Notes under the pieces: generated by a model
Seen by the model: only the letters and a program-made list of their open reading frames with translations
Databases searched by the model: none
What the model was told of the DNA's origin: nothing
In this document: positions 58,595 through 64,000 of the stretch, piece by piece
Numbering within the stretch: position 1 is the stretch's first letter
Layout: every line of letters begins with the position of its first letter
Assembly: GCF_000429085.1 (NCBI RefSeq)
Contig: NZ_AUBE01000016.1
Coordinates: 110,529-174,528, forward strand
Direction: 5' to 3'
Length of the DNA stretch: 64,000 nucleotides
Source of the DNA: Streptomyces flavidovirens DSM 40150
Lineage (GTDB): Bacteria > Actinomycetota > Actinomycetes > Streptomycetales > Streptomycetaceae
Program-made: the position numbers and the translations under genes

Positions 58595-59326
58595 TCACCC
58601 TACGGCTGTTCCGAACAGAGCACCGAGGGCGTACGTCACACCGGCCGCGGCACCACCGAGCGCCAGCTGCCTCATCCCGCTGAACCACCAGGACCGCGCC
58701 GTCACCTTCGCCACGAGCGCTCCGCAGGCGAAGAGCCCGACGAGCGCGAGCAGCACCGCGGGCCACAGCGTCGAGGCCCCGAGCAGATACGGCAGTACGG
58801 GCACCAGGGCGCCCAGCGCGAACGCCCCGAACGACGATACGGCGGCGACCATGGGTGAGGGAAGGTCGCCGGGATCGATGCCGAGCTCCTCGCGGGCGTG
58901 GATCTCCAGTGCCTGCTCAGGATCCCTGGACAGTTGACTGGCGACCTCACGTGCCAGTCCTGCCTCGACTCCCCGCGACTCGTAGAGCGCGGCGAGCTCC
59001 TCCAGCTCGTCCTTCGGGTGCTTGCGCAACTCGCGCCGTTCGACGTCGAGTTCGGCTTCGACGAGTTCGCGCTGCGAGGCCACGGAGGTGTATTCACCCG
59101 CGGCCATGGAGAAGGCGCCGGCGGCAAGCCCGGCGAGCCCGGTAATAACAATGGTCTGCTGCCCCACGGACCCACCTGCCACGCCGGTCATGAGCGCCAG
59201 GTTCGAGACCAGACCGTCCATCGCGCCGAAGACCGCCGGGCGCAGCCAACCCCCATTCACGTCACGGTGCGTGTGGTTGTCGCGGTGCGCCTCGTGGAGC
59301 GTCGCCTCGGTCTCGATGATGGCCAT
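58595..59326 (-). CDS. VIT1/CCC1-family divalent metal transporter
   Basis: 243 aa, five predicted membrane helices. Signature WLRPAVFGAMDGLVSNLALMTGV at helix 1 and AGAFSMAAGEYTSVASQRELVEAE at helix 2; a charged cytoplasmic region (about 85-150, with KHPKDELEEL and FPSPMVAAVSSFGAFALGA-like continuation) binds metal in yeast and plant relatives. Transports Fe(II)/Mn(II) out of the cytoplasm. Its His-rich N-terminus (HEAHRDNHTHRD) may bind metal. Confidence 0.92.
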   Translation of the reverse strand: MAIIETEATLHEAHRDNHTHRDVNGGWLRPAVFGAMDGLVSNLALMTGVAGGSVGQQTIVITGLAGLAAGAFSMAAGEYTSVASQRELVEAELDVERRELRKHPKDELEELAALYESRGVEAGLAREVASQLSRDPEQALEIHAREELGIDPGDLPSPMVAAVSSFGAFALGALVPVLPYLLGASTLWPAVLLALVGLFACGALVAKVTARSWWFSGMRQLALGGAAAGVTYALGALFGTAVG

Positions 59327-59546
59327 GTCGCCAGTTCCCCTCTCGCCGGAGGCGGGGCCGTATGCGGCCCCTCCACCCCCTCAACACCATCGAAAGTACG
59401 CACGATTCAAGCCTCCCGCCAGCAAGGAAGGCCGTACTTACCCGCAGCTCAGACCCCACGCCGACCGGGTGACGCTGCCGTTTCGGAGCCTTTGCCGGGC
59501 GCTCGCGTGGCACAGATCCAGGAACGAGCCCAGGGAGTTGATTGCC

Positions 59547-60962
59547 ATGCAATCCCGCACCGATCACGGCCGCGCGCTGCAGGCCCTGCGCGAACTTCAC
59601 GCCGTTCGCGCACTCCGCGACAGAGGGCGGGGCGCACTCCTCGGCCTGGCGGTGGGCGACGCGCTCGGGGCCCCCGCGGAGAACATGAAACCCTCCGAGA
59701 TCCGCCGACGTTGGGGTCGTATCGAAGGCTTCGTGTCCTCCGACCCCGCCGGTACGGACGACACGGAGTACGCGATCTTCTCCGGTCTCCTCCTGGCCCG
59801 CCACGGCTCGGCGCTGACCGTGGCCCACGTCGAGAACGCGTGGCACCTGTGGATCGCCGACCTGGACGAGGGGCCGTTCCGCGGTGCGGGCTTCAGCGAG
59901 CGCGGCACCCTGGAGAACCTCCGCCGCGGCCTGGCCGCCCCCATCTCCGCCCAGCACCGGCACGCGTGGAGCGACGGCCTGGCGATGCGGGCCGCCCCCT
60001 TCGGCGTCTTCGCGGCGGGCCGCCCGGCGGAGGCGGCGCGGCTGGTGGCGATCGACGGCTGCGTGAGCCACGAGGGCGAGGGCATCTACGGCGGCCAGGC
60101 GGTGGCGGCGGGCGTCGCGGTGGCCATGACGGGCGGCACGCCCTCCGCGATCACCGCCGCCGCCCTGTCCGTCATCCCGTCCGACTCCTGGACGGCCCGC
60201 TCCCTGCGCCGCGCGGTGGCGGCGGCCCCGGACGGCGAACGGGCGGTGCGCTCGGCGGTGGTGATCGGCGGCTACCCGTGGACGGACCTGGCCCCGGAGG
60301 CGGTGGGCCTGGCGTTCGGCGCGTTCGCGGCGGCGCGGGGTGACTTCAGGGGCTCCGTCCTCACCGCGGTCAACATGGGCCGCGACGCCGACACGACGGC
60401 AGCGGTGGCAGGCGCCCTGGCCGGCGCGATGTGCGGGGCGGGGGCGATCCCTCCGGCCTGGGCTTCGGCGATCGCCCCGGCGAGAGGCAGCTGCCTCCCG
60501 TCGATGCGAAACCACCACGTCCTGGACGTAGCCGACCTCCTGATCCCGGACGACGACCCTCCCGACACCACCCCACCGACCAACGGCATCACGTACGACG
60601 ACGAAATCCCGGCCAGGAAGCCGTCGGGGGCCAGCACCCCCTGGCACAGCGGACACCCAGACAACACCCCCTCAGCGGGCGGCCCCACAGCCGGCACCCC
60701 CTGGGCCGACGGAGCCCCAAGCACCACCCCCCGGAACGGCGCAACACCAGCCAGCACCCCCTCCGACAGCGGAACCACAACCGACAAGCACCCCTCGGGA
60801 GGCGGCACCACAACCGGCACCCCCTGCGGCGGCGGAACGTCAGGCAGCAACCCCTCGGGGCGCGGAACCACGGCCGGCACCCCGACACGCGGCAACGCCG
60901 CCCCGCGCAGCGCAATCACAGGCGTCGGCCCGCACTCCCAGCCATTCCGGGCAGCATCATGA
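59547..60962 (+). CDS. ADP-ribosylglycohydrolase family protein, copy 1
   Basis: 471 aa. ADP-ribosyl-arginine hydrolase/DraG-like fold (about 28-345) with both metal motifs: GTDDTEYAIFSG (about 70-81) and MGRDADTTAAVAGALAGAMCGAGAIP (about 275-300). Predicted to remove ADP-ribose from proteins or small molecules; target unknown. Residues about 360-460 are a low-complexity tail of eight 10-residue repeats rich in Thr, Pro and Gly. GGGAG is 9 nt before the ATG. Stop overlaps the next gene by ATGA. Confidence 0.88.
   Translation: MQSRTDHGRALQALRELHAVRALRDRGRGALLGLAVGDALGAPAENMKPSEIRRRWGRIEGFVSSDPAGTDDTEYAIFSGLLLARHGSALTVAHVENAWHLWIADLDEGPFRGAGFSERGTLENLRRGLAAPISAQHRHAWSDGLAMRAAPFGVFAAGRPAEAARLVAIDGCVSHEGEGIYGGQAVAAGVAVAMTGGTPSAITAAALSVIPSDSWTARSLRRAVAAAPDGERAVRSAVVIGGYPWTDLAPEAVGLAFGAFAAARGDFRGSVLTAVNMGRDADTTAAVAGALAGAMCGAGAIPPAWASAIAPARGSCLPSMRNHHVLDVADLLIPDDDPPDTTPPTNGITYDDEIPARKPSGASTPWHSGHPDNTPSAGGPTAGTPWADGAPSTTPRNGATPASTPSDSGTTTDKHPSGGGTTTGTPCGGGTSGSNPSGRGTTAGTPTRGNAAPRSAITGVGPHSQPFRAAS
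60635..60880. repeat. 30-bp tandem repeats coding the tail of ADPRG copy 1
   Basis: About eight units start with CACCCC at 60635, 60665, 60695, 60725, 60755, 60789, 60818 and near 60848. Each encodes ten residues of Thr-Pro-x-x-x-Gly-x-Thr type. One unit has small indels. Confidence 0.8.
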
Positions 60963-62359
60963 CCCCCTACACCCCCGCCCAGGGTGACAGCCCCAGCTCG
61001 GGCGCAGCGGCAAGCGGGCGGGGGTCCGGGGCCGGGTCAGCAGAGGCCTCGGCGAGCACCGCAACCCCGGCCACGCTCCCGCCACGGAGCGCCGAAACCC
61101 AAGCTGCGCTCGCGCCGCCCCACGCGTCCGGGAGCGGCCTCGGCCCGAGCCCGGGAGCCGCCCCCGAGGCACCCGGCACGCGGTGCGGAGTAGCAGTAGC
61201 AGTAGCAGACCCACCCCCACCAAAAGCAGAACCCACACCCACCCACGAGGCCGCGGCGGGCCCGCGCCGCATCGAGGGCCTGCTCCTCGGTCTCGCCGCA
61301 GGTGACGCCGCCGGTTGGCCCGCCGCCCGCCACCGCGCCGCCCGCATGCCGGACTGGACCCGCCGCCTCACCCGCGAACTCGACACCTTCGCCGAGCAGA
61401 ACGCCACCACGACCCTCCCCGTCCCCATCGCCCTCAACCAGCCCCCCGAACCCCTGCGCCTCGGCCCGTCCGACGACGCCGAGTGGGCCGCCTTCACCGC
61501 CGGTACGATCCTCACCGCCGCCCCCGGCAAGATCCGCGCCGCCGTCGACCGCGCCTGGACCGCCCTCGCCGCCGAAGTCGCCGCCGCCGCAGACCGCGCC
61601 CCCGAGATCGAGTCCGCCGTACTCCCCCTCCGCGCCCGCATCTCCGTACGGGCAGGCCTCGGCAACCTCGCCACCGGCCTGCGCCCGCCCGCGACCGGCC
61701 ACGACAATCCGCACTACTTCGACGACGCCGCCTGCATCCGCGCCGCCGTCCTCGCCACCGTCCACCCCGGCGACCCGGCCGCCGCCGCCGAACTGGCCGA
61801 GTTCGACGCCCGCTACACCCAGGACGGCGACGGCGTCCACGGCGCTCGCGCCATGGCCGCGGCGATCGCGGCAGCGCTCGGCGGCGCCGGGGTCGACGAG
61901 GCCGTGGACGCAGCCCTCGCCCAGCTCCCCGAAGCCACCGAGATCGGCCGCAACGCCGCCCACGCCGTACACCTAGCCGCGACCGCCACCGGCGCCTTCG
62001 CCCTGGTCCCCACCCTCGAACACCAGATCGTCGACCACGTCTACAGCTACGGCATCGCCGCCGCCGAGACCGTCCCCGTCGCCCTCGCCCTGACCACCGC
62101 CGCCCGCGGCCGCGTCACCGAGGCCGTACCCGCGGCAGCCTGCCTGTCCCGCGTCGCCGACTCCGCCCCCGCCCTCGCCGGCGCACTCACCGGCGCACTC
62201 TGCGGCGGCGACGCGCTCCCGGCCGGCTGGCGCGACACCTGCCGGACCCTGGTCGGCTGCGCCCTCCCCCGCCTGGCCGGCACAGACCTGGTGGAACTAG
62301 CCACACAACTCACCGCACAACTCCACCCCACCCCCACGAACGGACGCCTCACCACATGA
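60959..62359 (+). CDS. ADP-ribosylglycohydrolase family protein, copy 2 (degenerate active site)
   Basis: 466 aa. The first about 100 residues are Ala/Ser/Pro-rich and probably disordered; the ADPRG fold follows (IEGLLLGLAAGDAAGWPAA onward). The TDDT metal motif has become SDDA (LGPSDDAEWAAF), and the C-terminal GxDxDT motif reads RVADSAPALAGALTGAL, losing one Asp. It may be a non-catalytic ADP-ribose-binding or regulatory paralogue. Overlaps both neighbours by 4 bp. Confidence 0.82.
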   Translation: MTPYTPAQGDSPSSGAAASGRGSGAGSAEASASTATPATLPPRSAETQAALAPPHASGSGLGPSPGAAPEAPGTRCGVAVAVADPPPPKAEPTPTHEAAAGPRRIEGLLLGLAAGDAAGWPAARHRAARMPDWTRRLTRELDTFAEQNATTTLPVPIALNQPPEPLRLGPSDDAEWAAFTAGTILTAAPGKIRAAVDRAWTALAAEVAAAADRAPEIESAVLPLRARISVRAGLGNLATGLRPPATGHDNPHYFDDAACIRAAVLATVHPGDPAAAAELAEFDARYTQDGDGVHGARAMAAAIAAALGGAGVDEAVDAALAQLPEATEIGRNAAHAVHLAATATGAFALVPTLEHQIVDHVYSYGIAAAETVPVALALTTAARGRVTEAVPAAACLSRVADSAPALAGALTGALCGGDALPAGWRDTCRTLVGCALPRLAGTDLVELATQLTAQLHPTPTNGRLTT

Positions 62360-63513
62360 CAACTTTCCCGCCACTCACCCTGGAGGACCGGACCACCGGC
62401 AGCCTGATCGGCGCAGCGGTCGGCGACGCACTCGGCGGCCCGGTCGAGGGCTGGTCCCCTGAGCAGATCTCCGAACGGCACGGCGGCCGCGTCCACGGGA
62501 TCGTCGGCCCTTTCTACGACAACTGGCGTACGGCGCGCCCCATCGCCCCGTACCACAAGGGTGACGGCCACATCACCGACGACACCCTCATGACCCACGC
62601 CCTGGTCCGCGTGTACGACGCCGTACGCGACCACCTGGACGCCTACGCGATCGCCGACCACCTGGTCCCCCAGCTCATCGAATCCCCCGTGTACATCCCC
62701 GAGTTGGAAACGGAGGCGCTCCCCCTCCAGCGCATCTTCCTCGCCGAGAAGTGGATCGTCGCCCGCCTCCACTACGGCCACATGGACCCACGCGAAGCCG
62801 GCACCGGCAACATCGTCAACTGCGGTGCGGCGATGTACATGGCCCCGGTCGGCCTGGTCAACGCGGGCAATCCCACCGCGGCGTACGCGGAAGCGATCGA
62901 CGTGGCCGGCGCCCACCAGTCGTCGTACGGCCGCGAGGCAGCCGGTGTCTTCGCCGCCGCCGTAGCGGCCGCATGTACGCCCGACGCCACACCCGCCACA
63001 GTCGTCGACACCTGCCTTTCCCTCGCCAAGGACGGCACACGCTCAGCGATCGAGGCAGTGGCGGAAGCCGCCGTACGCCACCACGACTTCGAGTCCGCAC
63101 TCGCACCCCTCCGCGCCGCCGTAGCCCCCTTCGACACGGTGGGCCCGGACTACCGCAAACCGACCCTCGCCGCCCGCCGGCCCTCCCGCCTGCACTCCAT
63201 CGAGGAACTCCCCATCGCCCTGGGCATGCTCCTGGTAGCGGGAGGGGACTACCGCCACACAGTCCTGGGCTCGGTCAACTACGGTCGGGACTGCGACTCG
63301 ATCGCCACGATGAGCGGCGCGATCTCCGGTGCCCTGTACGGGGAATCAGCCATCCCGTCCGACTGGGCGAAGACGGTCGCCGAGGCGAGCCGAACCGACC
63401 TGCACGCCCCGCCCCGCACCCTGGCGGCAGTGACTCGCGAGGTCTACGCCCGCGACACCGTGCGCCGCAGGAGCCACGAGGCAACCTTCACGGCGCTGAC
63501 AGGCACACCATGA
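62356..63513 (+). CDS. ADP-ribosylglycohydrolase family protein, copy 3
   Basis: 385 aa, no extensions. Canonical motifs: GSLIGAAVGDALGGPVE, HITDDTLMTHALV (about 75-88) and VNYGRDCDSIATMSGAISGALYG (about 310-332). The SELETEALPLQRIF and GNIVNCGAAMYMAPVGLVNAG segments are shared with larger bacterial ADPRGs. Likely a catalytically competent hydrolase of ADP-ribosylated substrates. ATG overlaps the copy 2 stop. Confidence 0.9.
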   Translation: MTTFPPLTLEDRTTGSLIGAAVGDALGGPVEGWSPEQISERHGGRVHGIVGPFYDNWRTARPIAPYHKGDGHITDDTLMTHALVRVYDAVRDHLDAYAIADHLVPQLIESPVYIPELETEALPLQRIFLAEKWIVARLHYGHMDPREAGTGNIVNCGAAMYMAPVGLVNAGNPTAAYAEAIDVAGAHQSSYGREAAGVFAAAVAAACTPDATPATVVDTCLSLAKDGTRSAIEAVAEAAVRHHDFESALAPLRAAVAPFDTVGPDYRKPTLAARRPSRLHSIEELPIALGMLLVAGGDYRHTVLGSVNYGRDCDSIATMSGAISGALYGESAIPSDWAKTVAEASRTDLHAPPRTLAAVTREVYARDTVRRRSHEATFTALTGTP

Positions 63514-64000
63514 ACGTCCGGCTGACCTGGGTGCAACCAGAGGACCTGATCACCCACGAACTGCGCCAGGCAGCGGAGGACGGCCGCGACACGACAGCGA
63601 TCCGCGCCCGCTGGCAATCGGCAGGCGGCCCACCATCCCCACCCCCCACAGGCGCGTCCCCCACCCCCGCACCCCCACACCTGCGCACGCTGGCAGAACG
63701 ACTCCTGAACGACCTGTCCCAGCTCCCCACCCCCACCACCCGGGCCGAACCAACACCCCTACAGGCCATCAGAACAGCCTGCCCAACATGGCCCACCAAG
63801 ACCCCACCACCCCCGGTGCCAACAGCGGACGAGACCACCCCCGCCCACCAACCAACGGTGCCGGGCGGGGACGTGTCGGGGCGCTCCCCGCAGGGCGTTG
63901 AACGCAACCACCGCCAACGAACCAACGCAGTACCCGAACGTTCGACGCCCGAGGAGACGCCCCGGCGCGGCACCGCCCCCGAAGCCACCGCACCCCCACC
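63510..64000 (+). CDS. Fourth ORF of the ADPRG operon (3' truncated by window)
   Basis: Starts with an ATG overlapping the copy 3 stop and stays open for 163 codons to the window end. Begins MNVRLTWVQPEDLITHELRQAAEDGRD, a sequence seen at the start of another Streptomyces ADP-ribosylglycohydrolase, followed by a Pro/Thr-rich linker with no motif yet visible. The catalytic domain, if present, lies beyond the window. Confidence 0.7.
   Translation, partial: MNVRLTWVQPEDLITHELRQAAEDGRDTTAIRARWQSAGGPPSPPPTGASPTPAPPHLRTLAERLLNDLSQLPTPTTRAEPTPLQAIRTACPTWPTKTPPPPVPTADETTPAHQPTVPGGDVSGRSPQGVERNHRQRTNAVPERSTPEETPRRGTAPEATAPP

Overview
The window is high-GC actinobacterial chromosome, almost certainly Streptomyces. 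Supporting signs are the extreme third-position GC, frequent GTG/TTG starts, 4-bp ATGA/GTGA gene overlaps, a Tat-exported nucleotidase, a near-identical relative of Streptomyces griseus trypsin and an RNase Sa-type secreted guanyl ribonuclease. Most of the window looks like conserved Streptomyces core: polA, a liv transporter, pdtaR, pyk, pepN, chorismate mutase, rhomboid, gltBD and an ADP-ribosylglycohydrolase operon. I see no insertion sequence, prophage or CRISPR array.

Layout. 1-8.3 kb: 3' end of a DUF4184 membrane protein, polA (-), an FdhF/YdeP-type molybdopterin oxidoreductase, a PaaI-type thioesterase, a secreted S1 protease and a small lipoprotein. 8.7-14.4 kb: a complete branched-chain amino acid ABC transporter, livK-livH-livM-livG-livF, with a perfect hairpin between livK and livH. 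14.5-17.7 kb: ANTAR regulator pdtaR, an odd tRNA (apparent CAA anticodon, short variable loop), a free-standing HTH-LAGLIDADG protein and pyruvate kinase. 17.8-23.5 kb: a SIMPL protein, a Tat-exported nucleotidase, and a decarboxylase/N-hydroxylase pair resembling DesA/DesB without DesC/DesD. 23.7-24.2 kb: a non-coding array of about 155-bp repeats. 24.2-34.4 kb: aminopeptidase N, a PIN-domain remnant, chorismate mutase, an AraC regulator divergent from a GH35 beta-galactosidase with seven 11-bp repeats between them, trypsin, a metalloprotease with zinc ribbon, an ankyrin/HEAT protein and an RNase Sa homologue.

34.6-48.0 kb: a steroid C/D-ring (HIP) catabolic locus whose content and order match the mycobacterial KstR2 regulon: two SDRs divergent from echA20-ipdA-ipdB-ipdC, then ipdF-kstR2-fadA6 divergent from an enoyl-CoA hydratase and two acyl-CoA dehydrogenases. 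A DEAD-box helicase and a cold-shock gene split the locus in two. Each half has a divergent promoter with a near-identical 17-bp KstR2-like operator, so one TetR repressor probably controls both. The acyl-CoA synthetase FadD3 and the ring A/B enzymes are not in the window, so the locus depends on genes elsewhere.

48-64 kb: an FAD monooxygenase with a strong promoter bracketed by CAAC-N4-GTTG sites, a HutD/Ves-family protein with a Thr-Ser microsatellite tail, a vWA protein, a rhomboid protease, gltD and gltB with a GlnR-type box upstream, a VIT/CCC1 transporter, and an operon of three ADP-ribosylglycohydrolase-family genes (the middle one with degenerate metal ligands) plus a fourth overlapping ORF cut by the window end.
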